Below are positions 21,722-30,855 of a DNA stretch of 64,000 nucleotides, in pieces. Position 1 is the first letter of the stretch. Each line of letters starts with the position of its first letter. This DNA comes from Micromonospora aurantiaca ATCC 27029 (lineage in GTDB: Bacteria > Actinomycetota > Actinomycetes > Mycobacteriales > Micromonosporaceae). The stretch spans positions 2,480,001 to 2,544,000 of the forward strand of contig NC_014391.1 in assembly GCF_000145235.1 (NCBI RefSeq). The letters run 5' to 3'. A model generated the notes under the pieces. That model had not been told where the DNA came from, made no database searches, and worked only from the letters and a program-made list of their open reading frames with translations. The position numbers were made by a program, and so were the translations under genes.

Positions 21722-21727
21722 TACACT
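21722..21727 (+). promoter_or_regulatory. Putative -10 box for a leaderless rpe transcript
   Basis: TACACT ends 6 bases before the GTG start of rpe. There is no ribosome-binding purine run between them, so transcription probably begins at or next to the start codon, a common arrangement in actinobacteria. Confidence 0.45.
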
Positions 21728-21733
21728 GGCCCC

Positions 21734-22414
21734 GTGACCGTACCGCCGCCGATCGTCGCGCCCAGCATCCTGGCCGCCGATTTCGCCCGCCTCGCCGACG
21801 AGGTCCGTGCCGTGGAGCCCGCCGCCGACTGGCTGCACGTCGACGTCATGGACAACCACTTCGTACCCAACCTGACCATCGGGCTGCCGGTGGTGCAGAG
21901 CCTGCGCGCCGTCACCGGGATCCCGTTCGACGTGCACCTGATGATCACCGACCCGCGCCGCTGGGCGCCCGGGTACGCCGACGCCGGGGCGTACAACGTC
22001 ACGTTCCACGCCGAGGCGTGCGACGACCCGGTGGCGCTGGCCAAGGACCTGCGCTCGGCCGGGGCGAAGGCCGGGCTGGCGATCGACCGGGACACCCCGA
22101 TCGAGCCGTACCTCGAACTGCTGCCGAGCTTCGACACGCTGCTGATCATGACGATCAAGGCCGGCTTCGGCGGCCAGCGCTTCCTGCCGCAACTGCTGGA
22201 CAAGGTGCGCGCGGCCCGCCGGCACGTCGACAGCGGGCACCTGGAGCTGCGCATCGAGGTCGACGGCGGCATCGCCGCGGACACCATCGAGCAGGCCGCC
22301 GCGGCCGGGGCCGACGCGTTCGTCGCGGGCACCGCCGTCTACGGCGCCGACGATCCCGCGGAGGCGGTACGCCGCCTGCGGGGCCTGGCGGAACGCGCGA
22401 TGACCGGGGCCTGA
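21734..22414 (+). CDS. rpe: Ribulose-phosphate 3-epimerase
   Basis: Interconverts ribulose 5-phosphate and xylulose 5-phosphate in the pentose phosphate pathway. It is a 226-residue TIM barrel with the family signatures [28 protein letters not shown] (metal His and Asp), [25 protein letters not shown] and [11 protein letters not shown] (second Asp), then [12 protein letters not shown]. The GTG start appears leaderless. The next gene begins 1 base after its stop. Its usual place close upstream of the riboflavin operon, itself fed by ribulose 5-phosphate, is kept. Confidence 0.95.
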   Translation: MTVPPPIVAPSILAADFARLADEVRAVEPAADWLHVDVMDNHFVPNLTIGLPVVQSLRAVTGIPFDVHLMITDPRRWAPGYADAGAYNVTFHAEACDDPVALAKDLRSAGAKAGLAIDRDTPIEPYLELLPSFDTLLIMTIKAGFGGQRFLPQLLDKVRAARRHVDSGHLELRIEVDGGIAADTIEQAAAAGADAFVAGTAVYGADDPAEAVRRLRGLAERAMTGA

Positions 22415-22415
22415 G

Positions 22416-23372
22416 ATGGACCCGGCCGGCGAGCGACCCGACGTGATCCTCGTCGTCGACGACGACGAGGACATCGCCCGCTTCGTCGAGTTCAACCTGC
22501 GCCTGCACGGCTTCGAGGTGCTGCACGCCGCCGACGGCCAGGAGGCGCTGGAGGTCATCGAGCGGCAGCGGCCCGACCTCGCAGTCGTCGACCTGATGAT
22601 GCCGCGCATCGACGGGCTGGAGCTGACCCGGCGGCTGCGCGCCGACCCGATGACCTCGGCCCTGCCGGTGATCATGCTGACCGCCAAGGGGATGACCCAG
22701 GACAAGGTCAACGGGCTCAGCGTCGGCGCGGACGACTACCTGGTCAAGCCGTTCGACACGCTGGAACTGGTGGCCCGGGTCAACTCCACGCTGCGGCGCA
22801 ACAAGGAGTTCCGGGAGGTCTCGCCGCTGACCGGGCTGCCCGGCAACAGCCGGATCCGGCGGGAGATCAGCGACCGGGTACGCAACGGCGTCGACTACGC
22901 CGTCGGCTACATCGACATCGACCGGTTCAAGAGCGTCAACGACCGGTACGGCTTCGTGCGCGGCGACGAGTTCATCTCGGCGCTGGCCCGCAGCCTGCAC
23001 CGGGCGGTGGTGTCGATCGGGCTGCCGCCGGCGTTCCTCGGCCACGTCGGCGGCGACGACTTCGTCATCGTCTGCGCGCCCAGCCAGGTCCGGCCGCTGA
23101 CCAGCCGGGCCGTCGTCGACTTCGAGAAGGCCGCCGACGCGCTCTACGACGCCACCGACCGGGAACGCGGCTTCGTCGAGCTGAAGGACCGGCGCGGCAA
23201 CATCCGCCGCGCCGCGCTCGTCACGCTCTCCATCGGCGTGTCGCTGTCCGATTCCGGCAAGCGGTTCACCGACCCGCTGGAGGCGATCGCGGTGGCCTCG
23301 GAGATGAAGACGGTGGCCAAGAGCCAGCCCGGCTCGTACGTGGCGGTGGACCGCCGGCGCGGCGTCACCTGA
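22416..23372 (+). CDS. Response regulator with a GGDEF-type (GGDDF) output domain
   Basis: A 318-residue signalling protein. The receiver domain (about 8-125) has the acidic pocket VVDDDEDI, the phospho-acceptor Asp in VVDLMMPRIDG, and the lysine in DDYLVKPFDT. The GGDEF domain (about 135-300) has PLTGLPGN, YIDIDRFKSVNDRYGFVRGD and the active-site loop GHVGGDDFVIVC. The loop reads GGDDF instead of GG(D/E)EF, which may weaken or abolish diguanylate cyclase activity. No RxxD inhibitory site stands out just before the loop. ATG 22416 is 1 base after the rpe stop, so the two are co-transcribed. The cognate kinase is not adjacent. Confidence 0.88.
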   Translation: MDPAGERPDVILVVDDDEDIARFVEFNLRLHGFEVLHAADGQEALEVIERQRPDLAVVDLMMPRIDGLELTRRLRADPMTSALPVIMLTAKGMTQDKVNGLSVGADDYLVKPFDTLELVARVNSTLRRNKEFREVSPLTGLPGNSRIRREISDRVRNGVDYAVGYIDIDRFKSVNDRYGFVRGDEFISALARSLHRAVVSIGLPPAFLGHVGGDDFVIVCAPSQVRPLTSRAVVDFEKAADALYDATDRERGFVELKDRRGNIRRAALVTLSIGVSLSDSGKRFTDPLEAIAVASEMKTVAKSQPGSYVAVDRRRGVT

Positions 23373-23451
23373 CCGGTCCTGTGAGGTAGCTCGCCTCTGT
23401 GGCGCGCGCCCGGGCGGAACGTGTAAGACTTCCCCTATACCCACCACGCGC

Positions 23452-23616
23452 TGGCGGGGCTCGGTGAAATTCCGAACCGGCGGTGATCCACGGTCCGACC
23501 GTGGTAAGCCCGCGACCCGGACGGCTTCGGCCGGACGGTGGACCTGGTGAGAATCCGGGGCCGACGGTTGGGGTGCGGCTCGTCCGCCCCCAGAAAGTCC
23601 GGATGGGAGACAGCGC
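23452..23616 (+). ncRNA. FMN riboswitch (RFN element) controlling the rib operon
   Basis: The conserved RFN blocks occur in order: GGGGCTCGGTGAAATTCCGA then ACCGGCGGTGA (23456-23485), a P3-type hairpin (ccacggtccgaccgtgg), AAGCCCGCGAC, a variable hairpin (ccggacggcttcggccgg), GGTGAGAATCCGGGGCCGAC (23545-23565), and AGTCCGGATGGGAGA near the 3' end. A further 170 bases separate it from ribD and include gggggaggcccc, a possible part of the expression platform. The 23373-23788 gap has no gene; CCTATAC at 23434-23440 is a possible -10 for the leader. High FMN should switch off ribD-ribE-ribM-ribBA-ribH. Confidence 0.95.
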
Positions 23617-23788
23617 GCGGAACGGGGGAGGCCCCTGCCGGCCGCTGAGCACCCTCAGCCGCCGCGTGGGCTCCCCGGGGTCGGCGTCGCCGTCCCCGGG
23701 TTCTCCGCCGCCGCGTGTCCGCGGCTTTCGTGGCCGTTCCTCCCGAACCCCGCCCGCGCGCGACCGGCGAGCGGGAGGACAGGCGGCC

Positions 23789-24850
23789 ATGGCGAGCGTC
23801 TCCGTCGACGAGGCGATGCGTCGTGCCATCGAACTGGCCGTGCGCGGCCTCGGCGCCACGAGCCCCAACCCGGTGGTCGGCTGCGTGCTGCTCGACACCG
23901 ACGGCGAGGTCGTCGGCGAGGGCTTCCACGCGTACGCCGGCGGCCCGCACGCGGAGATCGTCGCGCTGGCCCAGGCCGGCACGCGGGCCCGCGGCGGCAC
24001 CGCGGTGGTCACCCTGGAACCCTGCGACCACACCGGCCGCACCGGCCCGTGCAGCCACGCGCTCATCGCCGCCGGGGTGTCCCGCGTGGTGATCGCCGTG
24101 CCCGATCCCAACCCGGTCGCCTCCGGCGGCGCCGCCACGCTGCGCGCCGCCGGGGTCCAGGTCGCTTTGGGGGTACGCGCGCAGGAGGCCGAGGCCGGCA
24201 ACGTCGCCTGGCTCACCTCGATGCGCCGCGGCTGGCCGTACGTGATCTGGAAGTACGCGGCCACGCTCGACGGGCGTTCCGCCGCCGCCGACGGCACCAG
24301 CATGTGGATCACCTCCGAGGCGGCCCGGATCGACGTGCACGCGCTGCGCGGCACCGTCGACGCGGTGCTCGCCGGGGTGGGCACCGTGCTCACCGACGAC
24401 CCCCGGCTGACCGCCCGCAACCTGCGCGACGGCACCATGGCCATCCGGCAGCCGCTGCGGGTGGTGGTGGACAGCTCGGGGCGTACCCCGGCCGACGCCC
24501 GGGTCCGCGACGGCGCCGCCCGCACGTGGATCGCCACCGCCGCGGAGGTCGGCGCCGGGCCGGACGGCCGGGTCGACCTGCCGGCGCTGCTCGCGGAGCT
24601 GCACCACCGGGGCGTGCGGGCCGCGCTGCTGGAGGGCGGGCCGACGCTGGCCGGCGCGTTCCTCGCCGCCGGCCTGGTCGACAGGATCGTCGGGTACGTC
24701 GCGCCGAAGCTGCTCGGCGCCGGCCCGACCGCGCTGCTCGACGCGGGCGTGAGCACCATCGCCGACGCCATCGATCTGGAGATCACCGACGTTACGCGGG
24801 TCGGTCCCGACCTGCGGATCACCGCGCTGCCCCGGAAGAGGGAGAGCTGA
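23789..24850 (+). CDS. ribD: Bifunctional riboflavin biosynthesis deaminase/reductase
   Basis: Deaminates the pyrimidine intermediate formed from GTP and reduces its ribosyl side chain with NADPH. The N-terminal zinc deaminase (about 1-145) shows SPNPVVGCVL, GPHAEIVALAQAG (HAE) and LEPCDHTGRTGPC (paired cysteines). The C-terminal reductase (about 150-350) shows YVIWKYAATLDGRSAAADG, VHALRGTVDAVLAGVGT, DDPRLTAR and LLEGGPTLAGAF. Length 353. The frame is open back through the riboswitch, but ATG 23789 with GGGAGGAC at 23773-23780 is the sensible start. First gene of the FMN-controlled operon; ribE begins 1 base after its stop. Confidence 0.95.
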   Translation: MASVSVDEAMRRAIELAVRGLGATSPNPVVGCVLLDTDGEVVGEGFHAYAGGPHAEIVALAQAGTRARGGTAVVTLEPCDHTGRTGPCSHALIAAGVSRVVIAVPDPNPVASGGAATLRAAGVQVALGVRAQEAEAGNVAWLTSMRRGWPYVIWKYAATLDGRSAAADGTSMWITSEAARIDVHALRGTVDAVLAGVGTVLTDDPRLTARNLRDGTMAIRQPLRVVVDSSGRTPADARVRDGAARTWIATAAEVGAGPDGRVDLPALLAELHHRGVRAALLEGGPTLAGAFLAAGLVDRIVGYVAPKLLGAGPTALLDAGVSTIADAIDLEITDVTRVGPDLRITALPRKRES

Positions 24851-24851
24851 C

Positions 24852-25463
24852 ATGTTCACCGGCATCGTCGAGGAACTGGGCGAGATCGTCCGGAGCACCG
24901 AGACCGGCGACGACTCCGCGCTGGTCGCCATCCGCGGCCCGCTCGTCACCTCGGACGCCCGGCACGGCGACTCGATCGCCGTCAACGGCGTCTGCCTCAC
25001 CGTGGTCGACGTCGACGGCGGCGTGTTCACCGCCGACGTGATGGGAGAGACGCTGCGCCGTACCGCGCTCGGCGCGCTGCGCCCCGGCGACCCGGTCAAC
25101 CTGGAACGAGCCGCCGCGCTGAACAGCCGTCTCGGCGGGCACCTGGTGCAGGGCCACGTCGACGGCGTCGGCGAGATCGTCGCCCGGGAGCCCGCCGCGC
25201 AGTGGGAGACCGTGCGGTTCCGGCTGCCCGCCGGGCTCGCCCGGTACGTGGTGGAGAAGGGCTCGATCACCGTCGACGGCGTGTCGCTCACAGTCGCCGA
25301 GGCGGGCGACGACTGGTTCTCGGTCGGCCTGATCCCCACCACGCTCAAGCTCACCGTGCTCGGCACGAAGCGGATCGGCGACCCGGTCAACCTGGAGGTC
25401 GACGTGCTGGCCAAGTACGTCGAGCGGCTGCTCGGCGACCGCGGCGCGGGGGGTGCCCGGTGA
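24852..25463 (+). CDS. ribE: Riboflavin synthase alpha subunit
   Basis: Dismutates two 6,7-dimethyl-8-ribityllumazine molecules to riboflavin. The 203 residues contain two tandem lumazine-binding repeats. The first begins [13 protein letters not shown] with [15 protein letters not shown], and the second has [13 protein letters not shown] with [29 protein letters not shown] strings close both repeats. The stop overlaps the start of the downstream transporter gene. Confidence 0.95.
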   Translation: MFTGIVEELGEIVRSTETGDDSALVAIRGPLVTSDARHGDSIAVNGVCLTVVDVDGGVFTADVMGETLRRTALGALRPGDPVNLERAAALNSRLGGHLVQGHVDGVGEIVAREPAAQWETVRFRLPAGLARYVVEKGSITVDGVSLTVAEAGDDWFSVGLIPTTLKLTVLGTKRIGDPVNLEVDVLAKYVERLLGDRGAGGAR

Positions 25464-26158
25464 TGGGCCCGCTCGGCTGGCTGCTCGACGCCCAGGTGCA
25501 CGTGGCCGGCTCGCCGGTGCTGGTCCGGGAGATCGTCGGCAACGTCTTCGGGCTCGGCTCGGCGCTGCTCGGGCTGCGCCGCGTGGTTTGGGCCTGGCCG
25601 GTCGGCATGATCGGCAACGCGCTGCTGTTCACCGTGTTCCTCGGCGGTGTCTTCGTCACCCCGCAGGCGCACGACCTCTACGGCCAGGCCGGCCGGCAGG
25701 TCTTCTTCTTCGCCGTCAGCGTGTACGGCTGGTGGCGCTGGTCGCGCAACCGGCGTGCCGGTGGCGGGGAGGAGCCGGCCGTGGTGCCGCGCTGGGCCAC
25801 CTGGCCGGAGCGGCTCGGCCTGCTCGTGGCCGCCGCCGTCGGCACCGCCGCCGCGTACCCGGTGCTCGCCGCGCTCGGCTCGTGGGGGCCGCTGCCGGAC
25901 GCCTGGATCCTGGTCGGCAGCCTGCTCGCCACGTACGGCATGGCCCGCGGCTGGGTCGAGTTCTGGCTGATCTGGATCGCCGTCGACGCGGTCGGCGTAC
26001 CGCTGCTGCTGCGCGGCGGCTTCTACCCGTCGGCCGCCATGTACCTGGTCTACGGCGCGTTCTGCGCCGCCGGCCTGTACAGCTGGTGGCGCACCTCCCG
26101 GGCCGTCGCGACCGCGCCCGCCCCGATCCCGGCGACGTACTCGGAGGCCGTGGCATGA
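25463..26158 (+). CDS. ribM: PnuC-family transporter in the rib operon, probable riboflavin transporter RibM
   Basis: A 231-residue membrane protein with about seven hydrophobic segments and family features of Pnu[36 protein letters not shown] and VSVYGWWRW in the first half, [21 protein letters not shown] and [20 protein letters not shown] in the second. PnuC itself imports nicotinamide riboside. Family members placed inside FMN-riboswitch operons of actinobacteria (RibM/PnuX) carry riboflavin, and this gene lies between ribE and ribBA, so flavin transport is inferred from context. ATG 25463 overlaps the ribE stop. ribBA overlaps its 3' end by ATGA. Confidence 0.85.
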   Translation: MGPLGWLLDAQVHVAGSPVLVREIVGNVFGLGSALLGLRRVVWAWPVGMIGNALLFTVFLGGVFVTPQAHDLYGQAGRQVFFFAVSVYGWWRWSRNRRAGGGEEPAVVPRWATWPERLGLLVAAAVGTAAAYPVLAALGSWGPLPDAWILVGSLLATYGMARGWVEFWLIWIAVDAVGVPLLLRGGFYPSAAMYLVYGAFCAAGLYSWWRTSRAVATAPAPIPATYSEAVA

Positions 26159-27420
26159 GCACGTTCGGTTCGATCGAGCAGGCGGTGGCGGACATCGCCG
26201 CCGGGCGTCCGGTGGTCGTGGTCGACGACGAGGACCGCGAGAACGAGGGCGACCTGATCTTCGCGGCCGAGCTGGCCACCCCGGAGCTGGTCGCGTTCAT
26301 GGTCCGGTACACCTCCGGCTACATCTGCGTGCCGCTGACCGAGGACGAGTGCGACCGGCTGGATCTGCCGCCGATGCACCACACGAACCAGGACCGGCGC
26401 GGTACCGCATACACGGTGACTGTGGACGCCCGGGAGGGCGTCAGCACCGGCATCTCGGCCGCCGACCGGTCGCACACCATCCGGCTGCTCGCCGACGCCG
26501 CCACCGGCCCGACCGACCTGGCCCGGCCCGGTCACGTGGTGCCGCTGCGCGCCCGCGCCGGCGGGGTGCTGCGCCGTCCCGGGCACACCGAGGCGGCGGT
26601 GGACCTGACCCGGATGGCCGGGCTGCGCCCGGCCGGGGTGCTCTGCGAGCTGGTGAACGACGACGGCACCATGATGCGCCTGCCGGACATGGAGAAGTTC
26701 TGCGCCGAGCACGGGCTGACGCTCGTCACCATCGCGGACCTGATCGCACACCGGCGGCGTACCGAGAAGCAGGTCGAGCTGGCCGCCGAGGCCCGGATGC
26801 CCACCCCGTACGGCGTGTTCAAGGCGCTCGGCTACCGCGCCGAGCACGACCCGGCCGAGCACGTCGCGCTGGTCATGGGTGACCTCGGCGACGGGCGGGA
26901 CGTGCTGGTGCGGGTGCACTCCGAGTGTCTCACCGGCGACGTGTTCGGCTCGCTGCGCTGCGACTGCGGGCCGCAGTTGCAGGCCGCGCTGGCCCGGGTC
27001 GCGCAGGAGGGCCGCGGCGTGGTCCTCTACGTGCGCGGGCACGAGGGCCGGGGCATCGGCCTGCTGCACAAGCTCCAGGCGTACCAGCTCCAGGACCAGG
27101 GCCGCGACACCGTGGACGCGAACCTCGACCTGGGCCTGCCGGCCGACGCCCGCGACTACGGCACAGGTGCGCAGATCCTCTACGACCTGGGCGTCCGGTC
27201 GATGCGGCTGCTGACCAACAACCCGGCCAAGCGGGCCGGGCTGGAGGGGTACGGCCTCACCGTGACCGGCCGGGAGGGGCTGCCGGTGCGGTCCAACCCG
27301 GAGAACGTGCGCTACCTGCGCACCAAGCGGGATCGGATGGGCCACCTGCTGGACGGACTGGACGAGGTGACCGAGGCGCCGATGGGCCGCCCGGTCGCCG
27401 GTGACGAGATCGGAGCGTAG
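26155..27420 (+). CDS. ribBA: Bifunctional 3,4-dihydroxy-2-butanone-4-phosphate synthase / GTP cyclohydrolase II
   Basis: Supplies both branches of riboflavin synthesis. The N-terminal RibB domain (about 1-205) forms the four-carbon unit from ribulose 5-phosphate, with [18 protein letters not shown] (metal site), [10 protein letters not shown] and [11 protein letters not shown]. The C-terminal RibA domain (about 210-410) opens the GTP imidazole ring, with the zinc site [18 protein letters not shown] (three Cys), [17 protein letters not shown] and [10 protein letters not shown]. Length 421. ATG 26155 overlaps the ribM stop. Confidence 0.96.
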   Translation: MSTFGSIEQAVADIAAGRPVVVVDDEDRENEGDLIFAAELATPELVAFMVRYTSGYICVPLTEDECDRLDLPPMHHTNQDRRGTAYTVTVDAREGVSTGISAADRSHTIRLLADAATGPTDLARPGHVVPLRARAGGVLRRPGHTEAAVDLTRMAGLRPAGVLCELVNDDGTMMRLPDMEKFCAEHGLTLVTIADLIAHRRRTEKQVELAAEARMPTPYGVFKALGYRAEHDPAEHVALVMGDLGDGRDVLVRVHSECLTGDVFGSLRCDCGPQLQAALARVAQEGRGVVLYVRGHEGRGIGLLHKLQAYQLQDQGRDTVDANLDLGLPADARDYGTGAQILYDLGVRSMRLLTNNPAKRAGLEGYGLTVTGREGLPVRSNPENVRYLRTKRDRMGHLLDGLDEVTEAPMGRPVAGDEIGA

Positions 27421-27424
27421 GGCG

Positions 27425-27922
27425 ATGGCGGGTTTCGGTGAGCCGGGCGTGACCGCGGTGGACGCCGCCGGGATGACTGTGGGCGTGGTGGCCGCCCGGT
27501 GGCACGGCGACCTGACCGACCACATGACCGAGCGTGCGGTGGCCGCCGCGCAGGCGTGCGGGGCGCGGGCCGTGGTGGCCCGGGTGGCCGGCTCGGTGGA
27601 GCTGCCGGTGGTGGCCCAGGCGATGGCCCGCCGCTTCGACGTGGTCGTCGCGCTCGGCGTGGTGGTACGCGGCGCGACGGCGCACTTCGACTACGTCTGC
27701 AAGTCGGTCACCGAGGGGCTGACCCGGGTGGCGCTGGACGAGGGCAAGCCGGTGGCGCACGGGGTCCTCACGGTGGACACCGTCGAGCAGGCCCGCGACC
27801 GGGCCGGGCTGCCCGGCTCGGCCGAGGACAAGGGCTGGTCGGCGACCGTGGCCGCGCTGGACGCCGCCCTGGCCGTCCGCGCCCTCGACGCACAGTCCGC
27901 CCACCGGGTCGGCTTCGCCTGA
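27425..27922 (+). CDS. ribH: 6,7-dimethyl-8-ribityllumazine synthase
   Basis: Joins the pyrimidine and four-carbon units to lumazine, the substrate of RibE, usually as a 60-subunit or pentameric shell. The protein is about 165 residues, with [16 protein letters not shown], the substrate loop [15 protein letters not shown], and the catalytic histidine in [17 protein letters not shown]. The end of the protein has [18 protein letters not shown] 27425 lies 4 bases after the ribBA stop, with GGAG at 27412-27415; an in-frame GTG at 27401 is a weaker alternative. Last gene of the FMN-controlled operon. Confidence 0.95.
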   Translation: MAGFGEPGVTAVDAAGMTVGVVAARWHGDLTDHMTERAVAAAQACGARAVVARVAGSVELPVVAQAMARRFDVVVALGVVVRGATAHFDYVCKSVTEGLTRVALDEGKPVAHGVLTVDTVEQARDRAGLPGSAEDKGWSATVAALDAALAVRALDAQSAHRVGFA

Positions 27923-27966
27923 CCCACCCGGCCCGTCACCAGGAGCGGCTGGAAGAATCGCCTTCC

Positions 27967-28230
27967 GTGAAGACGTTCGAGGAGTTGTTCGCCGAGCTGC
28001 AGGCCAAGGCCGCCGCCGGCACCCCGGGCTCGGGCACCGTCGAGGCGCTCGCCAAGGGCGTGCACTTCATCGGCAAGAAGGTCGTCGAGGAGGCGGCCGA
28101 GTCGTGGATGGCCGCCGAGCACGAGGGCCCGGAGCGGGCCGCCGAGGAGATCTCCCAGCTGCTCTACCAGGCGCAGGTGCTGATGCTCGCCACCGGCCTG
28201 GAACTGAAGGACGTCTACCGACATCTCTGA
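27967..28230 (+). CDS. hisE: Phosphoribosyl-ATP pyrophosphatase
   Basis: Hydrolyses phosphoribosyl-ATP to phosphoribosyl-AMP in the second step of histidine synthesis. The 87-residue all-alpha protein carries the MazG-like metal motif [16 protein letters not shown] and [16 protein letters not shown], and the family C-terminus [11 protein letters not shown] 27967 gives [15 protein letters not shown]. It lies 44 bases after ribH and directly before hisG, the usual actinobacterial hisE-hisG pair apart from the main his operon. Confidence 0.95.
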   Translation: MKTFEELFAELQAKAAAGTPGSGTVEALAKGVHFIGKKVVEEAAESWMAAEHEGPERAAEEISQLLYQAQVLMLATGLELKDVYRHL

Positions 28231-28273
28231 GTGCCCGTCCGCTGATCATCCGATCGAACGAAGGAGCACTCCC

Positions 28274-29119
28274 ATGCTGCGTGTCGCAGTACCCAACAAG
28301 GGCGCCCTGGCCGAGTCGGCCGCCGGGATGCTGCGCGAGGCGGGCTACCGCCAGCGCACCGACCCGAAGGACCTCGTCTGCCGGGACGAGGCCAACGACA
28401 TCGAGTTCTTCTACCTGCGCCCCAAGGACATCGCCACCTACGTCGGCTCCGGTGACCTGGACGTCGGCATCACCGGCCGCGACCTGCTGATCGACTCCGG
28501 CGCGCCGGCCGAGGAGATCGTCGACCTCAACTTCGGGCGGGCCACGTTCCGGTTCGCCGCCCGGCCCGACGACGTCGCCTCCGTCCAGCAGCTCGGCGGG
28601 CACCGCATCGCCACCGCGTACCCGGGTCTGGTCGAGCGGCACCTGGCCGAGCTGGGCGTCAAGGCCGACGTGATCCGCCTGGACGGCGCGGTGGAGAACG
28701 CCATCCGCCTCGGCGTGGCCGACGTGGTCGCCGACGTGGTGGAGACCGGCGCGACGCTGCGCCAGGCCGGCCTGGTGGTCTTCGGCGAGCCGCTGCTGCG
28801 CTCCTCGGCGGTGCTGGTCCGCCGCGCCGGTGCTCCCGGCGGCGCGCAGCAGGAGCAGTTGCAGCGCCGGCTGCACGGCGTGCTCGTCGCCCGCCGGTAC
28901 GTGATGCTCGCCTACGACGTCCCGGCCGGCCTGCTCGACCGGGCCAGCTCGCTGACCCCCGGCATCGAGTCGCCCACCGTCTCGCCGCTGCACCGGGAGG
29001 GCTGGGTCGCGGTGCAGGCGATGGTGCTCCGCGACGACGTCCACCGGATCATGGACGAGCTGTACGAGCTGGGCGCCCGCGCGATCCTCGTCACCAACAT
29101 CCACGCCTGCCGGCTGTGA
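28274..29119 (+). CDS. hisG: ATP phosphoribosyltransferase (long form)
   Basis: First and feedback-inhibited enzyme of histidine synthesis, joining ATP and PRPP. The 281 residues include the catalytic domains (LRVAVPNKGALAESAAGML, DVGITGRDLL, ATAYPGLVERHLAE, DVVADVVETGATLRQAGL) and the C-terminal ACT-like regulatory domain of the long form (from about residue 210, with GIESPTVSPLHREGWVAVQ). GAAGGAG at 28259-28265 supports ATG 28274. A GTGA overlap links it to the following transporter gene. Confidence 0.96.
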   Translation: MLRVAVPNKGALAESAAGMLREAGYRQRTDPKDLVCRDEANDIEFFYLRPKDIATYVGSGDLDVGITGRDLLIDSGAPAEEIVDLNFGRATFRFAARPDDVASVQQLGGHRIATAYPGLVERHLAELGVKADVIRLDGAVENAIRLGVADVVADVVETGATLRQAGLVVFGEPLLRSSAVLVRRAGAPGGAQQEQLQRRLHGVLVARRYVMLAYDVPAGLLDRASSLTPGIESPTVSPLHREGWVAVQAMVLRDDVHRIMDELYELGARAILVTNIHACRL

Positions 29120-30078
29120 GACCGCTGCCGCTCCCGGCCGCGCTCGCGGTGGTCGTGGCCGGCGGCGTGGCCTCGGCCGCCCAGGGCGCGGTCAACGCCG
29201 AGATGGGGGAGCGGACCGGTGCCCCGGTCCTCGGCGCGGTCGTCAACAACCTCGGCGGCTGCCTGCTGGTGCTGGCCGGGATCGTGGCGCTGCCGTCGAT
29301 GCGCGCCGGGCTGGCCGGGCTGCGCCGCTCCGGGCTGCCGTGGTGGGCGTACCTCGGCGGGGTGGGCGGCGCGGTGATCGTGCTGGTCGCTTCGGTGGTG
29401 GTGCCGGTGCTCGGGGTGGCGGTGTTCACGATCGCCCAGGTGGCAGGCGGCAGCCTCGGCGGCCTCGCGGTGGACCGGGCCGGGCTGGCCGCGACCGGGC
29501 GGATGCCGCTCACAGTGCCCCGGGTCGGCGGCGCGGTGCTCGGCGTCGGCGCGGTGGCCCTCGCCCAGCTCGGCCGCCCGGTCGGTGACCTGGCGGTCGG
29601 GCTGGTGCTGCTCTGCGTCCTGGGCGGGCTGGCGGTGGCGGGGCAGTCCGCGCTCAACGGCCGGGTCGCCGCCTCGGTCGGCCCGGCCGCCGGCCTCGCT
29701 GTCAACTTCGCGGTCAGCACAGTGCTGATCGGCGCGGTCGCGGCGCTGACCGGAGCGCTCGCGAGCCAGCCCCGCTGGCCTGCCCAGTGGTGGCTCTACG
29801 TCGGCGGCCTGCTCGGCGTCGGCATCGTGCTCTCGCTGCTGGTCGGGGTACGCGCCGCCGGGGTGCTGCGTACCGGCCTGGCGCTGGTGGCCGGGCAGCT
29901 CGGCGGCGCGCTGCTGCTGGACCTGGTGCTGCCCGGCGGCCCCGGTGTCCGGCTGCCGGTGCTGGCCGGCGCCCTGCTCACGCTGCTCGCCGTGGTGGTC
30001 ACCAGCCTGCGCCGGCGTGGCCCGGACCGTGTGGCGGCCGAAGGCGCGCCCGAACCGGATGGCAGACTGGTCGGGTGA
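29116..30078 (+). CDS. DMT superfamily transporter of the YdcZ (DUF606) type
   Basis: A 320-residue integral membrane protein with about ten hydrophobic segments arranged as two similar halves, each near 145 residues. The first half starts ALAVVVAGGVASAAQGAVNA and the second with LLCVLGGLAVAGQSALNG. Repeated A(A/S)QGA(V)N- and GQSALNG-type helices are the mark of this family. Substrate unknown. It is coupled to hisG by GTGA and to the downstream gene by another GTGA overlap, so it is expressed with hisEG, but no functional link to histidine follows from that. Confidence 0.82.
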   Translation: MRPLPLPAALAVVVAGGVASAAQGAVNAEMGERTGAPVLGAVVNNLGGCLLVLAGIVALPSMRAGLAGLRRSGLPWWAYLGGVGGAVIVLVASVVVPVLGVAVFTIAQVAGGSLGGLAVDRAGLAATGRMPLTVPRVGGAVLGVGAVALAQLGRPVGDLAVGLVLLCVLGGLAVAGQSALNGRVAASVGPAAGLAVNFAVSTVLIGAVAALTGALASQPRWPAQWWLYVGGLLGVGIVLSLLVGVRAAGVLRTGLALVAGQLGGALLLDLVLPGGPGVRLPVLAGALLTLLAVVVTSLRRRGPDRVAAEGAPEPDGRLVG

Positions 30079-30548
30079 GCGATTCCGTGGTGACCGTGCG
30101 ACCCCGCCGCGTCCGGGTCGTCTGCTGGGTGTCGGCCGTCACGCTGATCGTGGTGTTCAGCCTCGTCGCGACGTCGCTGACCGGCGCCACCGGCAACGGA
30201 TACGGCACGTTCCAGCGCGGCGACCAGTTCGCCATGATCGGCCTGGGTGTCTTCGGCGCGCTCGGCTTCCTGCTGTTCACCCGCCCTCGCGTGATCGCCG
30301 ACGCCAGGGGCGTCCGGGTGCGCAACGTGTTCAGCTCGTACGAGCTGCCGTGGGAGGTCGTCCGCGGTGTCCGGTTCGACAGGGGCGCCCCGTGGGCCAG
30401 CCTGGAGCTGCACGACGACGACCTGCTGCCGATGGTCGCCTTGCAGGCCGCCGACAAGGAGAGCGCGGTCGAGGCGGTCCGCGCGTTGCGCCGCCTGCAC
30501 CAGGCGCACCTGGCGGCGCTGTCCGCCGGCCAGTCGGCACCCCGCTGA
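30075..30548 (+). CDS. PH-domain membrane protein
   Basis: A 157-residue protein with two transmembrane helices near the N-terminus (VVCWVSAVTLIVVFSLVATS and FAMIGLGVFGALGFLLF), followed by a short bacterial PH-like beta domain (RVIADARGVRVRNVFSSYEL, PWEVVRGVRFDRGAPWASLE). This layout is common in actinobacteria near ribosomal and his/rib genes. The molecular role is unknown. GTG 30075 overlaps the upstream stop. Confidence 0.82.
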   Translation: MSDSVVTVRPRRVRVVCWVSAVTLIVVFSLVATSLTGATGNGYGTFQRGDQFAMIGLGVFGALGFLLFTRPRVIADARGVRVRNVFSSYELPWEVVRGVRFDRGAPWASLELHDDDLLPMVALQAADKESAVEAVRALRRLHQAHLAALSAGQSAPR

Positions 30549-30562
30549 CCAGCGAGCCCGGT

Positions 30563-30592
30563 TTGGGCTGGCCTGGGCCGAGGGTGTAGTGT
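30563..30592 (+). promoter_or_regulatory. Putative promoter of infC-rpmI-rplT
   Basis: TTGGGC (30563-30568) and TAGTGT (30587-30592) with an 18-base spacer begin 15 bases after the PH-protein stop. They would start a leader of about 255 bases before infC. Confidence 0.45.
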
Positions 30593-30757
30593 TGCGGAGT
30601 CGACCAGACTGCCCCCGTCCCTGACGCGCGGGCGGTCGAGAAGCGGAGCGCCCGCTCCCACCCGAGTCGCCGCCACGGTGGCCGGGTCCGGTCCCCGGTT
30701 TCGGGCACGTCCCGACGCCGGATGCGCGATCCTGTGATCGTGCCGACCGGTCGAGTG

Positions 30758-30790
30758 GGCCCTGGCATACGCCGGGGCCTTCTGCTTTCC
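30758..30790 (+). terminator. Attenuator-like terminator in the infC leader
   Basis: ggccctggc (30758-30766) and gccggggcc (30771-30779) form a 9-bp stem with one GU and a 4-base loop, followed by ttctgctttcc. It lies inside the 307-base untranslated stretch 30549-30855, about 75 bases before infC. A terminator in this leader suggests transcription attenuation of the infC operon. The earlier leader also has a hairpin candidate around gcgggcggtcgag/cggagcgcccgc (30625-30655). Confidence 0.55.
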
Positions 30791-30855
30791 GGGTCGGCTC
30801 CCACCCGGGAGCCCACGGAGTCGGCACCGTAGGAGACTCGACTCGAGGAGGCCCC

